Below are positions 1 to 7,889 of a DNA stretch of 64,000 nucleotides, piece by piece; positions within the stretch are counted from its first letter, which is position 1; each line of letters begins with the position of its first letter. The notes below the pieces were generated by a model that ran no database searches, was not told where the DNA came from, and was given only the letters and a program-made list of their open reading frames with translations. The DNA is from CAVQJU01 sp963729215. Lineage in GTDB: Bacteria; Acidobacteriota; Vicinamibacteria; Vicinamibacterales; CAVVIG01. The translations under genes were made by a program, and so were the position numbers. The stretch spans positions 1 to 64,000 of the forward strand of contig CAVSND010000022.1 of assembly GCA_963729215.1 (NCBI GenBank), written 5' to 3'.

Positions 1-62
1 TATGATAGCCGCGTAAAGCTGCTTTCATCATGCTGGCCGGCGGTGAACCATCGGAGACTGCC

Positions 63-986
63 ATGACACGATCCGCATCGCCGCTCCGCCCGCGAGCAGC
101 GCTCTTCGTTCTGGCTGTCGCTCTGGTTCCTGTCGGCGCGGCACAGACAGGCGCGCAGTCACGCGCGTCGGCCTCGTGGAAAGTCCCTCGGACTCCGTGG
201 GGGGCGCCCGATCTCCAGGGCGTCTGGACGAGCGCCGATCTCTCCGTGCCAAGCGACGACGCGCCGCGGGCGCCAGCGGCCCCGCCCCCCGCCCCGGCCG
301 GCGCCGGCGGGCTTGGAGACGTCAATCCGCCCAATCATTGGGGAGAGCGAATCCAGCGTGTGGCGTTCAATGTTTCGCCCATGACGCCACTGGGACAGGA
401 ACGTGCCGCGACGCCGAGGCTTGGAGCCGGCAGTTTCATGACCGGCAACTTCGCCGGCCCTGAAGAGCTGGGCACGTGGGTCCGGTGCCTGTCGCGCGGC
501 ATGCCGGGCGCGATGACGCCGACGGCGTACAACAACAACTATCAGATCGTGCAGTCGCAGGATCACGTGGCGGTCATCGCGGAAATGATTCATGATGCCC
601 GCGTGATTCCTCTGCGTCCGGAGCCGCACATCGCGCCGTCTATTCGGCAGTGGCTGGGCGATTCACGAGGGCGATGGGAGGGCGACACACTGGTCGTCGA
701 GGTCACGAATATTACGGATCAAGCGAGTTTTCGGGGTTCCACGGCGAGCCTTCACGTGACGGAGCGGTACACGAGGACGGGCCCCGACACTCTGCACTAC
801 GAGGTCACCCTCGAGGACTCAGCGGCATGGAGCGCGCCCTGGACATTCTTCATCGACTTTGCGCTCGATCACGGCCAGGGCCGGGTGTTCGAGTACGCGT
901 GTCACGAGGGCAACTACGGATTACGAAACGTCCTGAGCGCGTCACGCACGATGGACGCGGAAGCAGCTGCTGAGGCGCGCAAATGA
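63..986 (+). CDS. Secreted protein of unknown function, 'LQGVW/GRWEGDTL' type, copy 1
   Basis: A 307-residue protein with an N-terminal signal peptide (hydrophobic LFVLAVALVPVGA core, likely cut near AQTG). The ATG at 63 is chosen over one at 30 because the signal peptide begins there. The mature part opens with a PDLQGVW motif and later has GRWEGDTLVVEVT. The next gene carries a related motif (GFWDGDVLVTHT) in the same relative place, so the two are probably distant paralogues. There are no recognisable catalytic residues. Its stop overlaps the next start (ATGA), so the two are translationally coupled. Function unknown; periplasmic or outer-membrane location is inferred from the signal peptide. 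Confidence 0.8.
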   Translation: MTRSASPLRPRAALFVLAVALVPVGAAQTGAQSRASASWKVPRTPWGAPDLQGVWTSADLSVPSDDAPRAPAAPPPAPAGAGGLGDVNPPNHWGERIQRVAFNVSPMTPLGQERAATPRLGAGSFMTGNFAGPEELGTWVRCLSRGMPGAMTPTAYNNNYQIVQSQDHVAVIAEMIHDARVIPLRPEPHIAPSIRQWLGDSRGRWEGDTLVVEVTNITDQASFRGSTASLHVTERYTRTGPDTLHYEVTLEDSAAWSAPWTFFIDFALDHGQGRVFEYACHEGNYGLRNVLSASRTMDAEAAAEARK

Positions 987-1969
987 CTTCTAGGACCTTT
1001 CTGGGCATCGGCGTACTCCTGGTCGTGGCCGCAACGCTCGGCGTGCTGGTCATCCCGAGAGTCCGGGCACAGAACGCACCTGCCTGGATCAATCAGGACT
1101 CCAATTGGACCGCGAACAAGGAAAAACTCCAGGCGTTCGGGGAGCGATTCGCTACGTCCGGCGCGATGTACGAATTACTCAAACAGCAGGCTCATGGCGG
1201 CAAGCCGCCGACGTGGGCGCAGATGGCTGAGCCTGCGTACGACTGGTCCGGCGTTTACAGTCGCAGCAAACTGTCGCCGCATTTCAACCCCGACTTGCCA
1301 AACACCAGTGGCCCTGTCTCCGCGAAACTCACGCCCGCGGGCGCAGCCGTCGTGAAAGCCAAAGCTGATCGCCTCGCCCGCACGGGCGGTGAGTACGACC
1401 CGATCAGTGATTGCCGCCCGCCGGGCGTTCCGCGCTGGTTCACTGAGCCTTTCCTTCACGAATTCATCGTCACGCCGAATCAGACGTGGTTGATCAATGA
1501 AATGGTGAACGACGTTCGTCGCGTCTATACCGACGGACGAAGCCATACGCCGGAAGACGACGCATACCCGAGCTGGAACGGGGACACCGTGGGCTTCTGG
1601 GATGGTGATGTACTGGTGACTCACACGAAATATCTGATGAACGGGCAGTATCAGCGCGGCGTGCAGCCGAACTACTCGGAGAAAACAGAAACGGTCGAGC
1701 GCTGGCACAAGGTCGACGCGAAGACGCTTCAAGCCGACGTGTGGGTGTTCGATCCGGTGAACCTCGCCAAGCCGTGGTACACACGCCAGAGCCAGACACA
1801 GCTGACCAACGACGATAAACAGCTGCGTATCAGGTACTGGGATTGCCGCGAGAACTCGAACAACGACATCGTTCGTCAGGACGACGGCACGAGCCAGTTC
1901 AAGGATTTCACCTTTGTTCCGAAGGATGCGCCTGCGGGCAGCACGTCCAAGGGCGCAAAGACCAAATGA
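983..1969 (+). CDS. Secreted protein of unknown function, 'GFWDGD' type, copy 2
   Basis: A 328-residue protein with an N-terminal hydrophobic segment (GIGVLLVVAATLGVLVI) that may be a signal peptide or anchor. It shares with the upstream protein a central W-x-GD-V/T-L-V motif and an aromatic-rich C-terminal half, but has its own SKLSPHFNPDLP and ISDCRPPG segments. It starts inside the upstream stop (ATGA), and its own stop overlaps the start of the DUF6152 gene (AAATGA). I do not recognise an enzymatic family. The coupling suggests that the two secreted proteins and the DUF6152 protein are made together. Confidence 0.8.
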   Translation: MTSRTFLGIGVLLVVAATLGVLVIPRVRAQNAPAWINQDSNWTANKEKLQAFGERFATSGAMYELLKQQAHGGKPPTWAQMAEPAYDWSGVYSRSKLSPHFNPDLPNTSGPVSAKLTPAGAAVVKAKADRLARTGGEYDPISDCRPPGVPRWFTEPFLHEFIVTPNQTWLINEMVNDVRRVYTDGRSHTPEDDAYPSWNGDTVGFWDGDVLVTHTKYLMNGQYQRGVQPNYSEKTETVERWHKVDAKTLQADVWVFDPVNLAKPWYTRQSQTQLTNDDKQLRIRYWDCRENSNNDIVRQDDGTSQFKDFTFVPKDAPAGSTSKGAKTK

Positions 1970-2379
1970 GGACTCTGACCATGGCGTTGGTGCACCCAAA
2001 GACGCTGTTCGTCGCGATGCTGTTGAGCCTCGCGGCGGTTCCCGCCATTGCCCATCACTCTGGCGCGATGTTCGATGATAAGAAGGAAGTGACGTTGACC
2101 GGAGTCGTCAAAGAATTCCAATACACCAACCCGCATTCGTGGCTCTTGGTGGACGTGACGGGAAACGACGGCAAGGTGACGACGTGGGGCTTCGAAGCTG
2201 AAGGCCCGAGCAGCCTAACGCGCGCGGGCATCCACCTGAAAGACTTCACACCGGGAACAGTCATTACGATCACGGGACATCCAATGAAGGACGGCCGGCC
2301 GGCGGCCACATGGATCAGGGCGATCCGGGACAAGGACAAGAAGCAGTTTGTCCCTGCGTCAGGGTTCGCCGTCCGCTGA
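1966..2379 (+). CDS. DUF6152 family secreted protein, copy 1
   Basis: A 137-residue protein with a signal peptide (MRTLTMALVHPKTLFVAMLL...AIAHHSG) directly followed by the HHSGAMFD motif typical of DUF6152 proteins. The core has VTLTGVVKEFQYTNPHSWL, GFEAEGPSSLTRAGI and an ITGHPMKDGRPAA-like end, consistent with a small beta-rich periplasmic domain. The open frame extends upstream, but the ATG at 1966 overlaps the preceding stop and begins the signal peptide. Function is unknown. The paired histidines after cleavage could bind metal (inference only). A second copy lies at 4164-4532. Confidence 0.85.
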   Translation: MRTLTMALVHPKTLFVAMLLSLAAVPAIAHHSGAMFDDKKEVTLTGVVKEFQYTNPHSWLLVDVTGNDGKVTTWGFEAEGPSSLTRAGIHLKDFTPGTVITITGHPMKDGRPAATWIRAIRDKDKKQFVPASGFAVR

Positions 2380-2507
2380 TCGAAAATGCGCGCGCGTGGC
2401 AGGGACGCCATCTTCTCAACTGCTGCACACTTCCCTCGCGGTCACATCTGGCTCGATAGATCCGGCAATTCGATCGGGTTGAGGCTTTTCAGGCGGAGAC
2501 ACACGTG

Positions 2508-2993
2508 ATGGAATTGCTGGCTCAGCTCGAGCACAGCGGCGTCGTGACCTGGGTACATGAATCGACGTCCGTGTTTGCGTATCCCAGTATTCTGCTCCTT
2601 CACACGATTGGGATGGCCCTCGTCGTGGGGATCGCGGCGGCGATCGACCTTCGCATTCTGGGGTTTGCGCCGGCGATTCCGCTGGCGCCACTGGAAAGGT
2701 TCCTGCCGGTCCTGTGGTTGGGATTCTGGATCAACGCAGTCACGGGTACGGTGCTCTTCGCCATCGATGCCAGGGCCAAGGCGACAAGCCCAGACTTCCT
2801 GATCAAGATGGGATTCATCGCGTTTGCGCTGATCAACCTGCGCCTGCTCAGGAAGCACGTATTTCTAGATCCGGACTTCGACAAGCGGCCGTTGACGACC
2901 GAGGCCAAAGTGCTCGCCGGAACGTCGCTGCTCTTCTGGCTGGGCGCCATCGTCAGTGGTCGTCTGCTGGCGTACGTCGGGCCGCTGAGATAG
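2508..2993 (+). CDS. DUF6644-like four-TM membrane protein
   Basis: About 161 residues with four predicted membrane segments (around residues 25-45, 60-82, 95-112 and 135-155). A GGCGGAG ribosome site lies about 10 nt upstream; GTG at 2505 or ATG at 2508 could be the start. The pattern WVHESTSVFAYPSILLLHTIG and the LRILG-x-A-P-L motif recur in the C-terminal half of the next protein, so the domain occurs once alone and once fused. It probably sits in the inner membrane; whether it carries haem or acts as a redox partner cannot be told from the sequence. Confidence 0.75.
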   Translation: MELLAQLEHSGVVTWVHESTSVFAYPSILLLHTIGMALVVGIAAAIDLRILGFAPAIPLAPLERFLPVLWLGFWINAVTGTVLFAIDARAKATSPDFLIKMGFIAFALINLRLLRKHVFLDPDFDKRPLTTEAKVLAGTSLLFWLGAIVSGRLLAYVGPLR

Positions 2994-3002
2994 GAGTCGG
3001 TT

Positions 3003-3973
3003 TTGAACCTGGCGCATGTCCATTTGCTGCTGAACCACGTGCCGACGGTCGGCTTCGGTGTTGGCTTGGGGCTCCTCGTCCTGTCGGTGGTCGGACGCAG
3101 CCACGACGACTTGAAACGTGCGAGCCTGCTGGTGCTGTTCGTAGCGGCAATTCTCTCGATTCCAACCTTCTTCAGCGGGAAAGCCGCTGAAACGGTGGTT
3201 CTCGCATCGGCCGCCAATCCGGCGCCCCACCTGTTGCTGAGCACGATTCAGCGGCATGAAGATGCTGCACTCATCGCGTTTACGCTGATGGAAATCACCG
3301 GCGCGTTCGCCTGGCTGGCACTTTGGCAGTGGCGTACGCGCAAGCGGCTGCCGGAGTGGAATCTGTCGGTCGTTTTCCTGTTGTCAATCGTGACGTTTGG
3401 CCTCATGGCTCGGGCGGCGACGATTGGCGGCGAGATCAACCACAGCGAGATTCGCGCGGCTGTGCAGGCAGGAACACCGGCCGGAGAATCTCCGGACCCT
3501 GCCGCTGTGTCGGGAACGGCGCGAGCGATTGGTTCATGGGTCGTCGACCACAGCTGGGTGTGGCCCACGGCGGAAACGCTGCATTTCGTCGGCCTGAGTC
3601 TTCTGTTTGCCGCTGTACTTCTGGTTGATCTTCGACTGCTGGGAGTCGGGACACGGATCCCCGTCTCCACGGTCTCTCAATTGCTGCCGGTTGGCGCACT
3701 GGGCCTGGGTGTCAACCTGATCACCGGGACATTGTTCTTTCTGGGACGTCCGGAACATACACGGGCAACGTCATGTTCTTCTGGAAGATCGTGCTGGTGG
3801 TGATCGCCGGCGTCAACGATTTGTACCTGATGCTGTGCCCCGAAGCTTGGGCGGCGGGACCGGGAGGCCAGGCGCCACTCAACGCCAAGATCTTTGCCGC
3901 GTCCGGCATCGCCCTGTGGCTCGGCGTGTTGTTTTCGGGGCACATGCTACCGTTCCTCGGCAACGCCTTCTAA
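3003..3973 (+). CDS. Membrane protein, DUF2231-like plus DUF6644-like fusion (frameshifted)
   Basis: TTG start after an AGGAG site. The N-terminal part (residues 1-150) is a DUF2231-like membrane domain beginning NLAHVHLLLNHVPTVG. The C-terminal part repeats the DUF6644-like domain of the upstream gene (ETLHFVGLSLLFAAVLLVDLRLLG). The frame breaks near 3756: restoring one base in the codon after GRPE gives GRPEQYTGNVMFFWKIVLVV and continues to the stop at 3971-3973, for about 323 residues. The continuation is clearly homologous in length and hydropathy, so this is either a sequence error or a very recent mutation. About nine hydrophobic segments are visible. Confidence 0.7.
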
Positions 3974-3995
3974 CGCCATGCACTTGGAGCGATAG

Positions 3996-4091
3996 ATGCC
4001 CGTCTGGCTCGCGGTGCCCCTGGTCGTGTCTGCCACAGTGGTTGCGATTGGAGTCGTGGCGTATCTCGTCGACCGGATCAATCACGAGTGA
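3996..4091 (+). CDS. 31-residue single-span membrane peptide
   Basis: Reads MPVWLAVPLVVSATVV... with one hydrophobic helix of about 22 residues, then a short polar tail (VDRINHE). It has its own TTGGAG-like ribosome site about 8 nt upstream and lies 22 nt after the upstream membrane gene and before the second DUF6152 gene, all on one strand. Length and topology resemble small subunits of membrane redox complexes, but that is only an analogy. Confidence 0.5.
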   Translation: MPVWLAVPLVVSATVVAIGVVAYLVDRINHE

Positions 4092-4163
4092 GAAGCCGAA
4101 GCGCTCTCGTCGCTGACGAGCGTGTGCCGCATTGAAACCCGAGTTCAATGAAGGGAGTGTGTG

Positions 4164-4532
4164 ATGAGGCTGCGTGTAACCACGTTGGTAACGTTGCTGC
4201 TCTCCGGCGCGTCGGCGTCGGCTCACCATAGCAACTCCGCGTTCTACGTGGAAACAATCATCGAGCTGAAGGGCACCGTCACCAAGTTCGAGTGGATCAA
4301 CCCTCACACGTTTATCTACATCACTGTGGACGATGGCAAGGGCGCCAAGGCGGATTGGACGGTGGAAGGCCGCGGGCCAGGTGTGCTGCGACGCGCCGGC
4401 TGGGAGCGGGACACCTTGAAGGTCGGCGAGACAATTACCGTGTACTGCAGTCCTGCTAAAGACAATAGCCACGTGTGCCTGACGGCGCGCGTCGTCAAAA
4501 GCGATGGCACGATCCTGAGCAACGGCGGATGA
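4164..4532 (+). CDS. DUF6152 family secreted protein, copy 2
   Basis: A 122-residue protein with a signal peptide (MRLRVTTLVTLLLSGASASA) followed by HHSNSAFY, the DUF6152 signature. The core reads ELKGTVTKFEWINPHTFIYI, then WTVEGRGPGVLRRAGW, parallel to copy 1 at 1966-2379. It sits 7 nt before the CoA-transferase A subunit. The DUF6152 mature domain is about 100 residues and appears complete. Confidence 0.85.
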   Translation: MRLRVTTLVTLLLSGASASAHHSNSAFYVETIIELKGTVTKFEWINPHTFIYITVDDGKGAKADWTVEGRGPGVLRRAGWERDTLKVGETITVYCSPAKDNSHVCLTARVVKSDGTILSNGG

Positions 4533-4539
4533 GGCGACC

Positions 4540-5199
4540 GTGGTCACCAAGGTCGTAGAGTCACTCGCCGGCGCCGTCTCTGGAATCAGAGACGGCGCCA
4601 CCGTCATGATCGGCGGGTTCGGGATAGCGGGCATGCCTACCGCGCTCATCGATGCCCTGATCGCGCAAGGTTCCGGGGATCTGACCGTCGTGTGCAACAA
4701 CGCCGGCAACGGAGAGACGGGCTTAGCGGCGTTGCTCAAGGCCGGACGCGTGCGCAAGATCGTTTGCTCGTTCCCGCGCCAGTCCGATTCGTATGTGTTT
4801 GACGCGCTCTTTCGCGCTGGCAAGGTCGAGCTCGAGGTCGTACCGCAGGGCACGCTGGTAGAGCGAATTCGCGCCGCAGGGGCAGGCATCGGCGCGTTCT
4901 TCACGCCGACAGGCTACGGCACGATGCTGGCTGAGGGGAAGGAAACACGCGAAATCGGCGGCCGCCAGTTCGTGCTCGAGTACCCCATCCATGCCGACGT
5001 CGCGCTGATCAAGGCGCGGACGAGCGACCGGTGGGGCAACTTGGTTTACCGGAAAACCGCGCGGAACTTCGGGCCCGTTATGGCCACGGCGGCTGGCTGC
5101 ACGATCGCCGAGGTCAGCGAGATCGTCGAGCTCGGCCAGCTCGACCCCGAGTGCATCGTGACGCCTGGGATCTTCGTCCAGCGTGTAGTGGCGGTATGA
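4540..5199 (+). CDS. 3-oxoacid CoA-transferase subunit A
   Basis: A 219-residue alpha subunit of a family I CoA-transferase (ScoA/PcaI/AtoD type), which moves CoA from an acyl-CoA donor such as succinyl-CoA to a 3-oxoacid. It shows the conserved VMIGGFGIAGMP near residue 22, the CNNAGNGETGL segment and the GTLVERIRAAGAGIGAFFTPTGYGT motif. GTG start at 4540. Its stop overlaps the ATG of subunit B (ATGA). Substrate (3-oxoadipate, acetoacetate or other) cannot be decided. The operon with secreted DUF6152 proteins suggests a catabolic end-step (inference). Confidence 0.9.
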   Translation: MVTKVVESLAGAVSGIRDGATVMIGGFGIAGMPTALIDALIAQGSGDLTVVCNNAGNGETGLAALLKAGRVRKIVCSFPRQSDSYVFDALFRAGKVELEVVPQGTLVERIRAAGAGIGAFFTPTGYGTMLAEGKETREIGGRQFVLEYPIHADVALIKARTSDRWGNLVYRKTARNFGPVMATAAGCTIAEVSEIVELGQLDPECIVTPGIFVQRVVAV

Positions 5200-5831
5200 A
5201 CAGGTGGACGCGCGACCAGATGGCCGCCCGCATCGCGCGGGACATCCCGGACGGCTCGTACGTGAATCTCGGCATTGGGCTACCGACGCTCGTCGCCAAC
5301 CACCTCGCGCCCGACCGAGACATCTTCCTCCATAGTGAAAACGGCATCCTCGGCATGGGGCCGGCGCCGGCCCCTGGCGAGGAAGACCCGGATTTGTTGA
5401 ACGCGGGCAAGCAGCCGGTCACGCTGCTCGGTGGCGGCGCCTACTTTCACCACGCCGATTCCTTTGCGATGATTCGCGGCGGACACGTGGACATCTGCGT
5501 GCTCGGCGCGTTTCAGGTGTCAGTGGATGGGGATCTAGCTAACTGGCACACCGGCGAGCCCGACACGATTCCGGCGGTTGGCGGGGCCATGGATCTGGCG
5601 GTTGGGACGAAGCGGGTGTTCGTGATGATGGACCACGTGACGAAAAAGGGCGACCCGAAGATCGTCCATCGGTGCACCTATCCGCTGACCGCAGCACGCT
5701 GCGTGTCCCGGATCTACACCGACCTGGCCGTGCTGGACGTCACCCCGGGCGGCCTTACCGTAGTGGACATGGTCGACGGATTGTCGCTGACCGAACTGAG
5801 GCAATGCACAGCCTTAGAGGCAGCTAACTGA
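5196..5831 (+). CDS. 3-oxoacid CoA-transferase subunit B
   Basis: A 211-residue beta subunit. The ATG at 5196 is chosen because it overlaps the A-subunit stop and gives the usual MNRWTRDQMAARIARDIPDGSYVNLGIG start. The catalytic glutamate is in HSENGILGMG (around residue 48), and GGAYFHHADSFAMIRGGHVD is the following conserved block. It forms a heteromer with the A subunit. The usual catabolic follow-on gene, a thiolase, is not next; the following sequence looks like a junction rather than more of the operon. Confidence 0.92.
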   Translation: MNRWTRDQMAARIARDIPDGSYVNLGIGLPTLVANHLAPDRDIFLHSENGILGMGPAPAPGEEDPDLLNAGKQPVTLLGGGAYFHHADSFAMIRGGHVDICVLGAFQVSVDGDLANWHTGEPDTIPAVGGAMDLAVGTKRVFVMMDHVTKKGDPKIVHRCTYPLTAARCVSRIYTDLAVLDVTPGGLTVVDMVDGLSLTELRQCTALEAAN

Positions 5832-5946
5832 TGGCTCTGACCCGACATCAAGAGCTCAGCTTAGTCCGCAGTGAGCAGAAGACGATGGCGCGAGCGGACT
5901 TCGCAGTGCCGCGCCAGCCGACTGGGAGACGACGGCCGACCAACAC

Positions 5947-5975
5947 TCCGGTCCAAGAACTGGATGCTCAACCTG
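5947..5975 (+). repeat. Direct repeat with small hairpin, left copy
   Basis: TCCGGTCCAAGAACTGGA forms a 6-bp stem and is followed by TGCTCAAC. A near copy lies at 13794-13823. The two differ by one indel and two substitutions over about 25 nt. One of these is a stem change (C to T opposite G) that keeps pairing. It lies just before the broken P-type ATPase. Confidence 0.5.
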
Positions 5976-5999
5976 CCACCGTCCTTTCAATAGGACTGA

Positions 6000-7889
6000 C
6001 TAGCGAGGGATCAGGCGCGCGGAATTGAGGACAAACAGCAGTTCGGAGCTCGACGTGAATGAGGGCGGCCATCACGGGGGTCAGAATCCCGGCGGCAGCA
6101 AGGCCAATGCCGACGCTGTCGACAACCAGCGTGCCGACAAAGTTCTGCAGAATAATGCCACGCGTACGGCGGGCGAGGCGGATGACGTCGACGAACTTCA
6201 AGAGGTCATTGCCGATGAGGACCACATCCGCACTCTCTCTGGTGACGTCAGCTCCTGATCCCATCGCCACGCCAACCGTCGCCGCAAGCAGTGACGGGGC
6301 ATCGTTCACGCCATCGCCGACCATCGCGACGCGGTGCGTTCTGGTCAGTGCCTGCACGCGCGCCAATTTCGCGTCCGGCATCAGTCCCGTCTCGAAGTCA
6401 TCCACACCGAGATCGCGCGCCACCCGTTCGGTCGCGGGTCGCGAATCGCCCGTGAGCAACAAGATTTTCAGCTTCAGCGCGCGCAGGTCGGCCAGTGCGC
6501 GTTTGGCTTCGGGACGCGGCACGTCGGCCAGGACCACGGAGCCGAGATAGCATCCTCCGCGCACCACGAAACACCGTCGTCGAGCCGCCGATCTGGTGCG
6601 GTGGCTCTGGGAGCCGGCCAGCCGTCACAAAGGCACTGTTGCCGACGAGGATTTCGTCTCCTTCCCACCATGCCCGCACGCCCTGACCAGGCACGTACGA
6701 GAATCGCCTCGACTCATGGACTGGTATGCCTGCGTGGCGGGTGTGACTGAGGATCGCCCGGCCAATGGGGTGTTCAGATCGAGATTCTGCGGAGGCGGCA
6801 GCCTCAAGTACCTGGCGAGGAGAGACGCCAGCGGCCGGATAGACCGCCTGCACGCGCACATCACCAAATGTGACGGTGCCGGTCTTGTCCAGGACGACGG
6901 TGTCGATGGACCACAGCGCCTCGAGGTGAATGCCCCCTTTGATGATCGCCCCAAAACGCGCCGCCCGGCCAATCGCGCCAAGAATCGCGAGTGGCGTACC
7001 CGCCGCCACGCCGCAGGCGCCCGCGACAATGATGACCGCAATGGTCGATTGCACGTTCCGCGTCACCGCGAACGTCACCACGGCCGCGGCCCCAGCGCAG
7101 AAGACGAGGTAACCCGCGAGTCGATCAGCGATCTTCTGGATCGGCGCACGATTCTTCGCGGCATGTTCGACGGCTTCGACGACTCGGCCGAAGGTGGTGT
7201 CGCGCCCAATCCGCCCCACCTCAATCTCCAGAGCGCCTGACTGATTCACGCTGCCCGCAAAGACCTGACTGCCCGGACGCGTCTCAACGGGCAGGGATTC
7301 TCCTGTGATCGTGGCTTGATCAACGGATGATTCCCCCTCCACGACGACGCCATCAACCGGAATGCGACTACCTGGAACCACGAGGATTCGATCGCCTGGC
7401 TTCACATACTGAATCGGCGTGTCCAGGAAGTCGCCTCCGCGCCGCAGCCTGACCCGCTGGGGCAGGAACTCTAGCAGCTGACCGATCGCGCTCCGCCCGC
7501 GCGAAATCGTCAGGGTCTCCAGGATTTCAGCCACGAGCACGAACCCTGTGATCACCAGTGCGGTGAACACTTCGCCGATGGCGAGCGCGGCCGTCAGCGC
7601 GATCGTCATCGACAGTTCCATCGTCATGCGGCGCTGGACGATGTGCTCGAGCGCCTCCTTGACGATCGGATAGCCGCCGATGAGCGTGGCGATGACACCC
7701 AGGAGCCGCGTGTGCCCAGCGGCATCCAGGACGTGCGTGCCGATGAATTGTCGCAACTATTCCAACGAATGCAATCCGTACGACATCGGCACGCTCGATC
7801 AACGCGGGACCATCGTCGCTCCTGGCCACGGAAGCAGACGTCGAGCCCAGGGCGTCGCTGATCAACACATGGCCGTCAGAACGTGACAC
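6000..7889 (-). pseudogene. P1B-type metal-transporting ATPase, frameshifted in at least two places
   Basis: A heavy-metal P-type ATPase without an N-terminal metal-binding domain. It has the TGES actuator motif, the phosphorylated DKTGT aspartate, SEHP-I-G and GDGVND. The frame breaks near 6568 (just after STTVF) and near 6052. There the family's usual C-terminus (SSELLFVLNSARLIP) is encoded in another frame, ending at a TAG at 6000-6002. The N-terminus may also change frame near 7750, since ERADVVRIAFVGIVA reads in another phase. The ion-channel motif is GACGVAAGTP where most family members have CPC: one Cys is kept, the first Cys and Pro are lost. Metal specificity cannot be assigned. Either decayed or error-ridden sequence. 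Confidence 0.7.

Noticed and set aside
5831..6028. 65-codon frame overlapping the CoA-transferase B stop
   Set aside because: Although it overlaps in ATGA style, the translation has no family look and includes the direct-repeat hairpin and the end of the ATPase; more likely a junction.
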